Shown: positions 16,606 through 25,920 of the stretch, piece after piece | Layout of the letters: each line of letters begins with the position of its first letter | Numbering within the stretch: position 1 is the first letter of the stretch | Origin: Sphingomonas glacialis | GTDB taxonomy: Bacteria > Pseudomonadota > Alphaproteobacteria > Sphingomonadales > Sphingomonadaceae | NCBI RefSeq assembly: GCF_006439055.1 | Contig: NZ_RCZC01000007.1 | Span: 1-64,000, forward strand | Direction: 5' to 3' | Length of the DNA: 64,000 nucleotides | Notes under the pieces: generated by a model | What the model was told of the DNA's origin: nothing | Seen by the model: the letters and a program-made list of their open reading frames with translations, nothing else | Databases searched by the model: none | Program-made: the position numbers and the translations under genes

Positions 16606-17691
16606 TCAGTCGGAAGGTCCGCCGGCTGCGACCCGCTTGCGATAAAGACTGGGCGTTTCGCCGAACTGCGCCTTGAAGCTGCGGTTGAACACGCTGAGGC
16701 TGCCAAAGCCCGCATCCAGCGCGATCGTCGTGATCGGCACTTCGGCCTGCGCCCTGTCCGCCAGCGCCGCCGACACCTCGCGCAGGCGGAAGCCGTTGAG
16801 ATAGGCGTTGACGTTGCGATGGCCGAGGCCGGTGTTGATCAGCCGCCGCACCCGATATTCCGCGGTGCCCGCGCGCGCGGCGATCATGCCGATCGTCAGG
16901 TCGGGGTCGCGGTACAGCCGTTCCTCGGTCATCAGGCGGTCCAGCGTGTATTCGAGCCCGGCATCGAGCGGTTCGGCGATCGGCTGCGGCGCGTTTGCCT
17001 GGGCCTCCGCCGGGGCGGGGAACATATCGGGATGCCGCAAGCCGACCAGAATGATCAGCAGCCCCAGTGCGCCTGCAAACAGCACGATGGCACCGGTAAG
17101 CGTCGATGTTTCGATCGCGCCGGTGATCCGGCCCGCCACCTCGCTCCCGGTCAATATCAGGATGATCGCCGATACGATCGCGATGAAGCCGATGCGGGCG
17201 TGGCGGCGCGGCTCGACCAGATCGGTGTTCCGGCTGCGCCATGCGAGCCATAGCGCGTGCACCGCGAACGCCGCGCCGCCGACCGAGGATAGCAAGTCGA
17301 GCAGGCCGAGCGGAGCGATCGGTGCCTCATGCTGCAGCGATATGATCAGGCCGAGCACCGGATAGCTGCCACCCACCGCCGCGTCGATCCAGGTCGGCCG
17401 GAAGTCGTCATCGAACCAGGCGCGGGTGAAAAGCCAGAACAGCGGCACGCAGGCAGCGCTGCACAGGGCGACGAGCGGATCGAACGGATCCAGTATCGCG
17501 ATGGACGGCAGACCCGCCAACGCCGCCAGGATCCCGCACAGCGCGAGCGCCGCGCCGAAGCGACTTGGCAGGCTGGAGGGCGCGCGCAGGAAGACGGCGC
17601 TCGCCAGCACCAGCAGCGCCGCCGCGCCGCCGCGGAGCACGGCGTTCAGCAGCGGAAGCGCATCGGGAACGGATAAAGCGGACAGGGCCAT
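16606..17691 (-). CDS. Membrane-bound AraC-family regulator
   Basis: About 361 residues. The N-terminal ~210 residues contain seven hydrophobic segments (for example LLNAVLRGGAAALLVLASAV and LTGAIVLFAGALGLLIILVG), and the C-terminal ~110 residues form an AraC/XylS double helix-turn-helix (IGMIAARAGTAEYRVRRLIN; TTIALDAGFGSLSVFNRSFK). This is the membrane-sensor AraC type common in Sphingomonadales. An ATG start at 17691 is chosen; a GTG at 17730 in frame is possible. It is upstream of and co-directional with the RND genes, separated by 95 bases that hold the palindrome, so it probably controls the pump, perhaps sensing a membrane-active compound. Confidence 0.87.
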   Translation of the reverse strand: MALSALSVPDALPLLNAVLRGGAAALLVLASAVFLRAPSSLPSRFGAALALCGILAALAGLPSIAILDPFDPLVALCSAACVPLFWLFTRAWFDDDFRPTWIDAAVGGSYPVLGLIISLQHEAPIAPLGLLDLLSSVGGAAFAVHALWLAWRSRNTDLVEPRRHARIGFIAIVSAIILILTGSEVAGRITGAIETSTLTGAIVLFAGALGLLIILVGLRHPDMFPAPAEAQANAPQPIAEPLDAGLEYTLDRLMTEERLYRDPDLTIGMIAARAGTAEYRVRRLINTGLGHRNVNAYLNGFRLREVSAALADRAQAEVPITTIALDAGFGSLSVFNRSFKAQFGETPSLYRKRVAAGGPSD

Positions 17692-17730
17692 GACGCGCGA
17701 TGTTTGGCGGATATGAGCGGGACACGCCAC

Positions 17731-18252
17731 GGCCTTGTTGCGCAGCGGTCAAAGGCGAGGTCGGGACGCCTGGACCCAGGCGTGGGGGGGAAGGGAATGG
17801 CCTCGACCACTTTACGCTGAGAGCACCGCTTCAGGATCACGGGGCAGGGTGCGAACGCAGCGATACAGCGACCCTCCATGCGATCCCTCGGATCGGCAGG
17901 ACGGCAAGTACGAGCATCAATCTGGCTGATCCACCTCTATCCATATAAGTGAATTTACAAATACCTGGCCACACTCCAGATTCACCGTGAGGAGAGAGAT
18001 GTGGTGCGTCAGAACGCTCTTGAAGCGTGCCGTTCGATATGAACGAGGCTTCGATCTCCATCACGGGCAAGCGCATCGGCGCGCAGCCGGCGGCAATTTT
18101 TCCGCGCATTCAGGGGATTGCGGCCAGCGTAGCGTCTCCGGCCGCGCGCGTTCCGAAGGGCCGCGCGCCCGAAGCGCGACGCTCGAGCAGCTGGCAGCCC
18201 CTCGCGATGCTCCGATCAATCGAACAGACGTTTTGAGTATGAGGAAAGTTGT
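17731..18252. other. 522-base intergenic region with nested dyad
   Basis: Divergent region between the AraC-type gene and the dioxygenase operon. No convincing coding sequence is present. A nested inverted repeat lies at 18022-18052: outer arms GAAGC/GCTTC, inner arms CGTTC/GAACG around GATAT. An AT-rich stretch near 17940-17970 may hold a promoter. Confidence 0.45.
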
Positions 18253-19155
18253 ATGAGCCGTGTTACCGAGATCCGCTATGTCGGATATGGCGTCGTCGAC
18301 CTGCCGGCCGAGCGCGAATTCTATACTGAAAAATGGGGCCTCAAGACCGTCGCCGAGCAGGACGGGATGACCTATCTCGCGACGCATGGCGACGAGGAGC
18401 TGTACGTCGTGCGGCTGCGCGAAGCCGCGGACAATCGCATCGACGTGATCGCGCTCGCGACCGAGACCGACGCCGATGTCGCAGCGCTCCATCAGCGCGT
18501 CGTGGACGCCGGCTGCAAGATCATCTTCGCCCCCAAGGCGCTCGAGAGCTTTGGCGGCGGCTATGGCTTCCGCTTCTTCTCGCCCGACGGCCTGCCGTTC
18601 GAAGTCTCGGCCGGCGTCGCGCGCGGCGACAAGCGCGAGATCGTCAAATGGGAAGGCATCCCGCGCAACATCAGCCACATCGTGCTGCATTCGCCCGACC
18701 ATAAGGCGGCGGTGCAGTTCTTCATCGACGTGCTCGGCTTCAAGCTGTCCGACTGGCTCGGCGATTTCATGGCGTTCCTGCGCTGCAACAGCTGCCATCA
18801 CCGGATCGCCTTCTTGCCGGGGCCGCCGTGCCTCAACCATGTCGCTTATGAAGTCGCCTCGGTCGATGACATGATGCGCGGCATCTCGCGGCTGCGGAAG
18901 AAGGACGTCGACATCAAGTGGGGGCCTGGCCGCCACACCGCCGGCAACAACACCTTCAGCTATTTCACCACGCCCAACGGCTTTGCGGTCGAATATACCG
19001 CCGAGGTCGAGGCGGTCGATTTCGAGACGCACGAGCCCCAGGTGCATGAGGCCGGACCGAACGTGATGGACCAGTGGGGCACCGGTGTCGGCGGCCCGCA
19101 GACGATGCCAAAGCCCGCGCCCGACAAGGGTCTCTTCCAGCCAGTGGCAGTTTGA
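18253..19155 (+). CDS. VOC-family extradiol ring-cleavage dioxygenase
   Basis: A 300-residue two-domain vicinal-oxygen-chelate protein similar to type I extradiol (catechol 2,3-) dioxygenases. The C-terminal domain keeps the iron triad His142 (NISHIVLHSPD), His196 (CLNHVAYEV) and Glu247 (NGFAVEYTAEVE), so it should be an active iron enzyme opening a catecholic ring. It is first of four closely packed genes; the next gene begins three bases after its stop. Partner genes (hydrolase, cyclase-like hydrolase, FAA hydrolase) fit a meta-cleavage route. The aromatic substrate is unknown. Confidence 0.88.
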   Translation: MSRVTEIRYVGYGVVDLPAEREFYTEKWGLKTVAEQDGMTYLATHGDEELYVVRLREAADNRIDVIALATETDADVAALHQRVVDAGCKIIFAPKALESFGGGYGFRFFSPDGLPFEVSAGVARGDKREIVKWEGIPRNISHIVLHSPDHKAAVQFFIDVLGFKLSDWLGDFMAFLRCNSCHHRIAFLPGPPCLNHVAYEVASVDDMMRGISRLRKKDVDIKWGPGRHTAGNNTFSYFTTPNGFAVEYTAEVEAVDFETHEPQVHEAGPNVMDQWGTGVGGPQTMPKPAPDKGLFQPVAV

Positions 19156-19158
19156 ATC

Positions 19159-20316
19159 ATGGCGCTTTTCCAATATTTTCCGAACTATGTCTGGAACCTG
19201 TCGCTCGCGATTGCGCTCGAGAGCGGTGCCAAGATCGGCGAGATCGTCGACATGTGCGCGCCGCTGCTCGATGCGGCGGAGCGTGGCGAGGATGCCGGTA
19301 CGCCTGCGTTCATGGCGCAGTGGGTGGCGATGGCCGAGCGGCTGAGCGGTCTGGCCGACGAGGACGAGGCGCGCGGGCGGCTCTTCTCGGCGGGCGAGAA
19401 GCTCAAGCGCGCGAGCCTCTATTTCGCGGTCGCCGAGCGGATGCAGGGACACGGGCATCCCGGCAAGGCCGCGACCTATGCGCGCCAGCTCGACAGCTTC
19501 GAGAAGGGCACGCGCTTCGCCGGGGAATCGGCCGAGCGCGTCGAGATCCCCTATGAGGGCAAGACGCTGTCGGCGGTCTGGACCCGTGCGCCGGGTGCGG
19601 CGAACGGCCCGACGGTGATCTATTGCAACGGTCTCGACAGCACCAAGGAGCTGCTCTATTTTTCGGGGCTCCCGCAGGCACTCGCCAAGCGCGGCATCTC
19701 GACGCTGAGCGTCGACCAGCCGGGCACGGGCGAGGCGCTGCGGCTCCAGAACCTTCCCGCAACGCATGAGAGCGAGCGCTGGGCGTCGGCCTGGGTCGAC
19801 TGGCTCGAGACGCAGCCCGAGGTCGATCCCAAGCGGATCGGCATGACCGGCATTTCGCTCGGCGGCTATTACACGCCGCGTGCGGTCGCGTTCGAGCCGC
19901 GCTTTGCCGCGGGTGCGGTGTGGGGCGCCAATCACGATTGGGCCGAAGTCCAGCAGAAGCGCCTGCGCCGCGAGGGCGAGAACCCCGTGCCGCATTATTG
20001 GGGGCACGTGCTGTGGGTGTTCGGCGCGACCGACATGGACGATTTCCTCGAGAAATCGAAGGGCATGACGCTCGACGGCGTGATGGAGCGGATCACCGTG
20101 CCGTTCCTCGTGACGCACGGCGAGAAGGACCGGCAGATTGGGCTCGAATATGCGCATAAGAGCTACGACCAGCTGACCAACGCCGCGCAGCGTGAGCTCA
20201 AGATCTTCACCGCGCGCGAAGGCGGGGTCGAGCATGTCGGCGCCGACAACATGGCGTTCGGCAAGGATTATATCGCCGACTGGTTCGCCGATACGCTGGG
20301 AGGAAAGCTCGGATGA
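19159..20316 (+). CDS. Alpha/beta hydrolase, FrsA / pseudooxynicotine-hydrolase-like
   Basis: A 385-residue alpha/beta hydrolase with a ~130-residue helical N-terminal extension before the core, the layout of FrsA-like and 2,6-dihydroxypseudooxynicotine hydrolase enzymes, some of which cut carbon-carbon bonds of ring-derived ketones. The nucleophile is Ser233 in MTGISLGGYY; Asp324 (THGEKDRQIG) and His359 (GVEHVGADN) are the probable triad partners. The stop overlaps the next start by four bases. In context it would hydrolyse the dioxygenase product. Confidence 0.85.
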   Translation: MALFQYFPNYVWNLSLAIALESGAKIGEIVDMCAPLLDAAERGEDAGTPAFMAQWVAMAERLSGLADEDEARGRLFSAGEKLKRASLYFAVAERMQGHGHPGKAATYARQLDSFEKGTRFAGESAERVEIPYEGKTLSAVWTRAPGAANGPTVIYCNGLDSTKELLYFSGLPQALAKRGISTLSVDQPGTGEALRLQNLPATHESERWASAWVDWLETQPEVDPKRIGMTGISLGGYYTPRAVAFEPRFAAGAVWGANHDWAEVQQKRLRREGENPVPHYWGHVLWVFGATDMDDFLEKSKGMTLDGVMERITVPFLVTHGEKDRQIGLEYAHKSYDQLTNAAQRELKIFTAREGGVEHVGADNMAFGKDYIADWFADTLGGKLG

Positions 20317-21092
20317 CGCGCCGCTTCGTCGATCTGTCGATCTACCTGGAGAATGATGTCGTCAGCGACCCGCCCTTCATGCGCCCCGAGATCACCTACG
20401 AGACGCATGAAGAGACGACGCCCGCGATGCACGGCTTCTTCCCCGGGCTGACCTCGGATCAGCTGCGCGGCGGCAAGGGCTTCGGCGCGGCCGAGAACGT
20501 CAAGATGACGACGCACAACGGCACGCATCTCGACGCGCCGTGGCATTTTCACCCGACGATGAACGGCGGCGAACGCGCGATCACGATCGACGAAGTGCCG
20601 CTCGACTGGTGCTTCCGCCCCGGCGTGAAGCTCGACTTCCGCCATTTCGAGGACGGCTATGTCGCGACCGCGGCGGATGTCGAGGCCGAGCTCAAGCGCA
20701 TCGGGCACGATTTGCAACCGCTCGACATCGTGCTGGTCAACACCGCCGCGGGGGCGGCGCTGGGGCAGCCCGATTATGTCAGCAAGGGCTGTGGCATGGG
20801 GTATGAGGCGACAATGTACCTCACCTCGCGCGGTGTGCGCGTCACCGGCACCGATGCCTGGTCGTGGGATGCGCCGTTCGTCTACACCGCCAAGCGCGTC
20901 GCCGAGACGGGCGACACTTCGCTGATCTGGGAAGGCCACAAGGCCGGCGCCGACATCGGCTATTGCCACCTCGAGAAGCTCCACAATCTCGAGGCGTTGC
21001 CGGCGACCGGCTACACCGTGTCGTGCTTCCCGCACAAGGTGAAGGGCGGCTCGGCCGGCTGGACCCGCGCGGTCGCGATCTTCGAAGACTGA
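20313..21092 (+). CDS. Cyclase-family metal-dependent hydrolase
   Basis: A 259-residue member of the cyclase family, which includes kynurenine formamidase KynB and isatin hydrolase. The metal-binding motif HNGTHLDAPWHF (about residues 69-80) is intact, and a downstream GTDAWSWDAPF follows. These enzymes hydrolyse amides, formamides or lactam rings. It overlaps the alpha/beta hydrolase by four bases and is followed after 34 bases by the FAA hydrolase. Its presence hints at an N-containing or lactone intermediate in the pathway. Confidence 0.87.
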   Translation: MTRRFVDLSIYLENDVVSDPPFMRPEITYETHEETTPAMHGFFPGLTSDQLRGGKGFGAAENVKMTTHNGTHLDAPWHFHPTMNGGERAITIDEVPLDWCFRPGVKLDFRHFEDGYVATAADVEAELKRIGHDLQPLDIVLVNTAAGAALGQPDYVSKGCGMGYEATMYLTSRGVRVTGTDAWSWDAPFVYTAKRVAETGDTSLIWEGHKAGADIGYCHLEKLHNLEALPATGYTVSCFPHKVKGGSAGWTRAVAIFED

Positions 21093-21126
21093 CCGGGCGA
21101 CGCCCACCAACACAGGATTGTTTTCG

Positions 21127-22092
21127 ATGAAGCTCGCTACGCTTGCCAATGGGCGGCCCGATGGTCGCCTGGTCCTCGTCTCGCCCGATGGCGAGCGCTA
21201 TGCCGGTGCCGAGGGGATCGCGCCGACGCTGCAGGATGCGCTCGAACGCTGGGACGAGGTCGAACCGGCGCTGCGCGCGCTCGCCGCCGAGCTTGCCGCC
21301 GGTGGGGGCACTCCGCTGGCTGGCGAGGCGCTCGAGGCGCCGCTGCCGCGTGCGTGGCAGTGGCTCGATGGGTCGGCCTTCCCGAACCACGGGGTCCTTA
21401 TGCAGATGGCGTACAATTCCCCGCCGATCGAGACCGATTTGCCGCTGATGTACCAGGGCATGTCGCACTGCTTCCTTGCGCCGACCGCCGATGTGCCGGT
21501 GCCCGACGAAGCGCATGGCATCGATTTCGAGGGCGAGTTCGGCGTGATCACCGCCGCCGTGCCGATGGGCACGAGCGCCGAGGAGGCCGCCGGCCTGATC
21601 CGGCTGGTGGTGCAGATCAACGACTGGTCGCTGCGCACGCTGGCGGGCCCCGAGATGCGCACCGGCTTCGGCTGGGTGCAGGCCAAGCCCGCGTGCAGCG
21701 TCGCGCCGTTCGCGGTGACGCCCGATGCGCTGGGCGAGGGGTGGTCGCGTGGTCGGGTCTGCCTGCCACTCGAAGTGCAATGGAACGAGGCGCCGTTCGG
21801 CCGCGCGCGCGGCGATGTGATGGCGGTGAGCTTTCCCGAGCTGGTCGCGCACGCCGCACGCACGCGCGCGCTGCCGGCGGGGACGATCATCGGATCGGGG
21901 ACCGTCGCCAATGTCGAGTATCGCGACGTCGGATCGACGTGCATCGCCGAGCGCCGCGCGATCGAGATGATCGAGCACGGCGCCCCGGTGACCGGCTTCA
22001 TGCGTTTCGGCGACCGGGTGCGAATGGAAGCCCGCGGTGCCGACGGCGCTACGGTGTTCGGCGCGATCGACCAGCAGGTCGTCAAGGGCTAG
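21127..22092 (+). CDS. Fumarylacetoacetate hydrolase family protein
   Basis: A 321-residue FAA hydrolase with the small N-terminal domain (MKLATLANGRPDGRLVLVSP) and the catalytic fold carrying metal ligands in GIDFEGEFGVI (two Glu) and VVQINDWSLR (Asp). Such enzymes hydrolyse acylpyruvates or hydrate/decarboxylate dienoates at the end of aromatic pathways. The ATG at 21127 is used, with AGGA about ten bases upstream. It ends the operon just before a strong terminator. Confidence 0.9.
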   Translation: MKLATLANGRPDGRLVLVSPDGERYAGAEGIAPTLQDALERWDEVEPALRALAAELAAGGGTPLAGEALEAPLPRAWQWLDGSAFPNHGVLMQMAYNSPPIETDLPLMYQGMSHCFLAPTADVPVPDEAHGIDFEGEFGVITAAVPMGTSAEEAAGLIRLVVQINDWSLRTLAGPEMRTGFGWVQAKPACSVAPFAVTPDALGEGWSRGRVCLPLEVQWNEAPFGRARGDVMAVSFPELVAHAARTRALPAGTIIGSGTVANVEYRDVGSTCIAERRAIEMIEHGAPVTGFMRFGDRVRMEARGADGATVFGAIDQQVVKG

Positions 22093-22114
22093 CGCTCGAC
22101 CCGGCTAAACGAGG

Positions 22115-22151
22115 AAAGACCTCCCCGGCGTTGGCCGGGGAGGTCTTTTTT
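22115..22151 (+). terminator. Rho-independent terminator
   Basis: A perfect 14-bp stem (22115-22128 with 22135-22148, AAAGACCTCCCCGG arm) with a six-base loop runs into TTTTTT, 22 bases after the FAA hydrolase stop. It lies between convergent operons and could partly serve the leftward TBDR too. Confidence 0.95.
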
Positions 22152-22210
22152 GTGACCGGAGACCGCCATGATCGTCGGGCGCCCCCCGACAGGAGGGCGC
22201 CCGATGGATC

Positions 22211-24571
22211 TCAGAATTTGACGCCGGCGCGCGCGCCGAAGGTGCGCGGCGGGCGGAGCGATCCGGCGTAATAGGATGCGAACGGCACCGGTGTCGCCAG
22301 CGCGAGGATGGTCTTGTCGAACGCATTGTTGACGAACAGCCCGATCGAATAGCGGCTCCCCGGCGCGGTATAGGTGACCTGCGCGTCGGCGGTCCAATAC
22401 GCGTTCTGATACTCGACCTCTTTGAACTCGAGCCCGGTCAGCGTGCGGCTCTGGTAATGCGCGCGCAGGTTGCCGACGATCTTGCCGTCGTTCGCCAGCC
22501 GCACCGTCTGCTCCGCGCCGAGATTGATCGTCCACTCGGGCGCATTGGGCGGGCGACGGCCCGAGCAATCGATGACATAGGTCGCGCCCGGCGTCCCGCG
22601 CGTGGCGCAGGCGGTGCCGTTGTCGCGCCCGCCATTGTTGTTGGGCGCGCTGTAGACGAACGAATCGTACCGCGCGTCGAGATATTGCGCGTCGGCGGTC
22701 AGCTGCGTCGAGCGGGTGACGAGCAGCCGGCCTTCGACCTCGACCCCCTTGAAGGTCGCCTGGCCGACATTCTCGGTCGCGAGGATCTGGCTGCCCGACG
22801 AATCGGCGACGACATGGCTGATCTGCTGGTCGTGATAGCGCCAGTAGAACGCCTCGAGATTGAGCTGGAGGCGATTGTCGAAGAAGCGGTTCTTCGAACC
22901 CAGCGTCCAGGCGCCGATCCGCTCGGGGCGGAACACGCCGCGATCGACCGTCTGGAAGAAGCCGCCCGATTTGAACCCGGTCTCATAGCTTGCATAGAGC
23001 AGGTTGCGCGGCGTGATGTCCCAATCGGCTGCCGCGCGATAGGTGATGCGATCGAACGAGGCGCGCTTGGCCTTCAATCCCTGATACGTGCCGGTCGCGA
23101 TCGTGGTGATCGTCCCGTCGATGAACGGGTTGAAATTGGGCGCGGGCACGACCGACGGGATCGCCGTCGACACTGCGATCGGCTGCGCGGTCGGGCAGCC
23201 CGCGACATAGGTCGGGAAGAAGCTGCTCGGGCGCGTGCAGAGCCGCAGGGCCGCGGTCGTATACCCATCGAGCGACTTGTCCTCGGTGGTGTAGCGTGCG
23301 CCGGCGGTGACACGGAACGTCGGGACGATCGCGTAGGTCAGGCGCCCGAACACTGCCATGCTCTTGGTCGACTGGTCGGCTACGTTCGAGTTCACGCTCG
23401 CTTGCTGGTTGATATAGCTGCCGGGGACGTGGTTGCTCTCGTCATAGTAGAACAGGCCGGCGATGTAGCGCAGCGGATGCGTCTCGTCCGACGCGATCCG
23501 CGCTTCCAGGCTGGTCTGCTTGTCCTTCTCGACCTGGCGGATGTAGAAACCCGGCGAATAGGACAGATAATCGAGCTTGCCCTCGCGATAGGCCGGGATG
23601 ACCGTAATCGTGCCGGCCGGCGTGTTGAGCTCGATTGTCGAGGACACGCCCCAATAGCTGTTGTTGAGGAATTGCGGCGTGGTCTGCGCGACCATATTGC
23701 GGCCGAGCACTTGGTTGACCTGGCCGTTGACGAACGCCTGGCCCGCGGGCGAGAAGAAGCCGTCGCGATTGTCGGGATCGAGCCCGAGCGGGGTGGCGCC
23801 GGTGCCGCGGCCGCGCTGGCGGAAATAATCGGCGGTGATATTGATCGACAGCGTGTTGGTCGGCCGCAAGCGCAGTGAAACGCGGCCACCACCGTCCTTC
23901 TGATTGTCGGTGCCGTCCTTCATATAGGCGTCGTGGCGGACATAGATGCCCGACGCGCGCAGCGCGACATTCTCGCCGAGCGGCACGTTGACCGCGGCGT
24001 CGAGCCGCAGTGCGTTGTAATTGCCGTATTCGACATTGCCCTCGGCGCTCGCCTTGTCGAAATCGGGGCGCTTGGGGATCACGTTGATCGCGCCGCCGGT
24101 GGCGTTGCGGCCGTAGAGCGTGCCCTGCGGTCCCTTGACCACTTCGACGCGCTCGAGATCGTAGAAGAAGCCCGTGGTCGAGCTCGGGCGGCCGACATAG
24201 ACGCCGTTGAAATTGAACGCGACCGCCGAGTCCGACAGCGCGTTGCCGTTGAAATTGCCGACGCCGCGCAGATAGAAGAGCGCGTACGGACCAGCGGCGG
24301 GGGCAACCTGGAGCGACGGGACGACAGAGGTCAGCTCGGTGGGGCGCGTGATGCCGGCGCTGGCGAGCGTATCGCCCGACACCGCGCTGATCGCGACCGC
24401 CGCGCGCTGGAGATTCTCCGAGCGGCGCTGCGCGGTGACGATGATGTCCTGCAATCCAGCCTCTGTCGGGGCGGCTGCCGGCGTTTCGGCGGATGGGGGC
24501 GTGACTTGCGCATGCGCCGCCGTGGCGAAACTCAATACGGCGCAGTGCACCATCCAACGGGCTGCCTTCAT
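22211..24571 (-). CDS. TonB-dependent outer-membrane receptor
   Basis: A 786-residue TBDR. The signal peptide ends in ATAAHAQ; a TonB-box-like DIIVTAQRRSENLQ precedes the plug (LTSVVPSLQVAP, VEVVKGPQGTLYGRNATGGA, the latter typical of the FpvA/FecA-like plug consensus), then a barrel ending in RTFGARAGVKF. The ATG at 24571 has AGGAGAG upstream; a GTG two codons earlier is the alternative. It is divergent from the LysR gene and convergent with the ring-cleavage operon, so it may import the aromatic substrate or a conjugate. Confidence 0.94.
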   Translation of the reverse strand: MKAARWMVHCAVLSFATAAHAQVTPPSAETPAAAPTEAGLQDIIVTAQRRSENLQRAAVAISAVSGDTLASAGITRPTELTSVVPSLQVAPAAGPYALFYLRGVGNFNGNALSDSAVAFNFNGVYVGRPSSTTGFFYDLERVEVVKGPQGTLYGRNATGGAINVIPKRPDFDKASAEGNVEYGNYNALRLDAAVNVPLGENVALRASGIYVRHDAYMKDGTDNQKDGGGRVSLRLRPTNTLSINITADYFRQRGRGTGATPLGLDPDNRDGFFSPAGQAFVNGQVNQVLGRNMVAQTTPQFLNNSYWGVSSTIELNTPAGTITVIPAYREGKLDYLSYSPGFYIRQVEKDKQTSLEARIASDETHPLRYIAGLFYYDESNHVPGSYINQQASVNSNVADQSTKSMAVFGRLTYAIVPTFRVTAGARYTTEDKSLDGYTTAALRLCTRPSSFFPTYVAGCPTAQPIAVSTAIPSVVPAPNFNPFIDGTITTIATGTYQGLKAKRASFDRITYRAAADWDITPRNLLYASYETGFKSGGFFQTVDRGVFRPERIGAWTLGSKNRFFDNRLQLNLEAFYWRYHDQQISHVVADSSGSQILATENVGQATFKGVEVEGRLLVTRSTQLTADAQYLDARYDSFVYSAPNNNGGRDNGTACATRGTPGATYVIDCSGRRPPNAPEWTINLGAEQTVRLANDGKIVGNLRAHYQSRTLTGLEFKEVEYQNAYWTADAQVTYTAPGSRYSIGLFVNNAFDKTILALATPVPFASYYAGSLRPPRTFGARAGVKF

Positions 24572-24631
24572 GCTCACTCTCCTGTTCGCCGTTCTCTCGA
24601 CGGCCGCCCAAATCGTAACGCACCTGGCATC

Positions 24632-24667
24632 ATTTGAATAATTGCTTATACTGATAAAAAACGATCA
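24632..24667. promoter_or_regulatory. AT-rich divergent promoter with small dyads
   Basis: Between the TBDR and LysR starts there is an AT-rich stretch with the dyad ATAA-TTGC-TTAT (24638-24649) and TGAT-N8-ATCA (24652-24667). This is a plausible site for LysR autoregulation and TBDR control; the TGAT/ATCA half-sites resemble the outer arms of the operator at 25822-25848, with different spacing. Confidence 0.45.
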
Positions 24668-24683
24668 TGGTTGTGGATAGGGT

Positions 24684-25610
24684 ATGCGTTTCAAAGGCTT
24701 CGATCTGAACCTGTTGGTCGCGTTCGACGCGCTGATGACGACTCACAGCGTTTCGCGGGCCGCCGAGCATCTCAACCTCAGCCAACCCGCGGTCAGCGCA
24801 GCGCTCAGCCGGTTGCGCGATTTCTTTCAGGACGATCTGCTCGTCTCGGTCGGCAAGCGGATGCATCCGACCGCGCATGCCGACAGCCTGTGGCCGCAGA
24901 TCCGCCGCTGCCTCCAGGAATCCGAACGGCTGCTGGCGATCCAGTCGGGGTTCGATCCGGCGACGAGCCAGCGCAGCTTTCGCATCGCCGCGTCGGACTA
25001 TATCAGCGCGATCCTGATCAGCCCGCTGGTCCGCCTGCTCGCCGAGACCGCGCCCGCGATCCAGATTGAGATCAACGCCCCCGATGAGCGCAGCACGATC
25101 GATCTCGACGACGGCAAGCTCGATCTGATCATCACGCCCGAAGTCTATGTCTCGCCCGCACACCCGTTCGAGCGGATCTTTTCCGAACGGCACGTCGTCG
25201 TGTGCGATTCCGCGAACGAAGCCGCGTTCGCCAACATGGACGACGATGCCTTTTTCGCCGCCGAGCATGTCGCTGTCTCGATCGGGCGTATCGGCAAGGG
25301 GACCTATGCCGACTCGTTCCTCGGTACGCTGGGGCGGCGGCGCAACGTTCAGGTCGTGACTGCGTCGTTCACGACCGTGCCGTGGCTGCTGTGCGGCACC
25401 AATCGGCTGGCAGTGATGCATGAGCGGCTCGCACGACTGCTCGCGCAGACCTTCCCGATCTCGGTCCTGCCATTGCCGCCCGCGCTCGAGATTCCGCCAA
25501 TGCATGAAGTCGGGCAGGTCCATTCGGCGCGCGCGAACGACGAGGGCGTGCAGTGGATGCTCGCGCTGATGCGGCGGATCGCGATCGAGCAATATCCCGA
25601 CGCCGCCTAG
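24684..25610 (+). CDS. LysR-family transcriptional regulator
   Basis: A 308-residue LysR regulator. The N-terminal winged helix-turn-helix (DLNLLVAFDALMTTHSVSRA, AEHLNLSQPAVSAALSRLRD) resembles the NodD-like subgroup. The C-terminal periplasmic-binding-like effector domain spans residues ~95-300. It sits between the divergent TBDR and the flavin monooxygenase, with candidate dyads on both sides, so it likely activates the catabolic locus in response to an aromatic effector. Confidence 0.93.
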   Translation: MRFKGFDLNLLVAFDALMTTHSVSRAAEHLNLSQPAVSAALSRLRDFFQDDLLVSVGKRMHPTAHADSLWPQIRRCLQESERLLAIQSGFDPATSQRSFRIAASDYISAILISPLVRLLAETAPAIQIEINAPDERSTIDLDDGKLDLIITPEVYVSPAHPFERIFSERHVVVCDSANEAAFANMDDDAFFAAEHVAVSIGRIGKGTYADSFLGTLGRRRNVQVVTASFTTVPWLLCGTNRLAVMHERLARLLAQTFPISVLPLPPALEIPPMHEVGQVHSARANDEGVQWMLALMRRIAIEQYPDAA

Positions 25611-25920
25611 CGGAAACCGGCAGCGCACCCCCTAAAGGGGGAACGCGCGAAGGATTATTGCGTGAAGGCGAGCGAGCCGTTTCGGGTCGCGAATTTCGAT
25701 AGGGTTTCGGCCGTTCGATCAACCCGGGCTATTCACTGCTCGGGTGAATGCGTTGCCTTGCCGAGCCGCGCTGGCGCCAGTGCAGCAACGCCTGGTGCGC
25801 TGGCCAAGGTCAGCAATAAAGCTGATCGAACTCTATTCGTTCTATCAGTTTCCGCTTGCTTCCAGCTCGCTCTAAATCTGCCGACAAGCCGCGACGAGCG
25901 GCATGAGGAGGGGTTAGCCT
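25611..25920. other. 310-base intergenic region upstream of monooxygenase
   Basis: No gene is seen. It contains a small CCCCCTAAAGGGGG hairpin near 25628-25641, a candidate LysR operator at 25822-25848 (listed separately) and a strong ribosome site (GAGGAGGGG) before the monooxygenase. Confidence 0.5.
25822..25848. promoter_or_regulatory. Candidate LysR operator (10-bp arms, 7-bp spacer)
   Basis: Arms CTGATCGAAC and GTTCTATCAG match at nine of ten positions around a seven-base spacer. The site lies 72 bases upstream of the flavin monooxygenase and 212 bases after the LysR stop. Spacing and symmetry suit a LysR dimer, though the inner bases are A-N11-T rather than the usual T-N11-A. Confidence 0.6.

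Noticed and set aside
18027-18236. 70-residue open frame before the dioxygenase gene
   Set aside because: No ribosome site and no recognisable domain; probably chance frame in the leader region.
25628-25641. CCCCCTAAAGGGGG hairpin after the LysR gene
   Set aside because: Only five base pairs and no U-tract; too weak to call a terminator.
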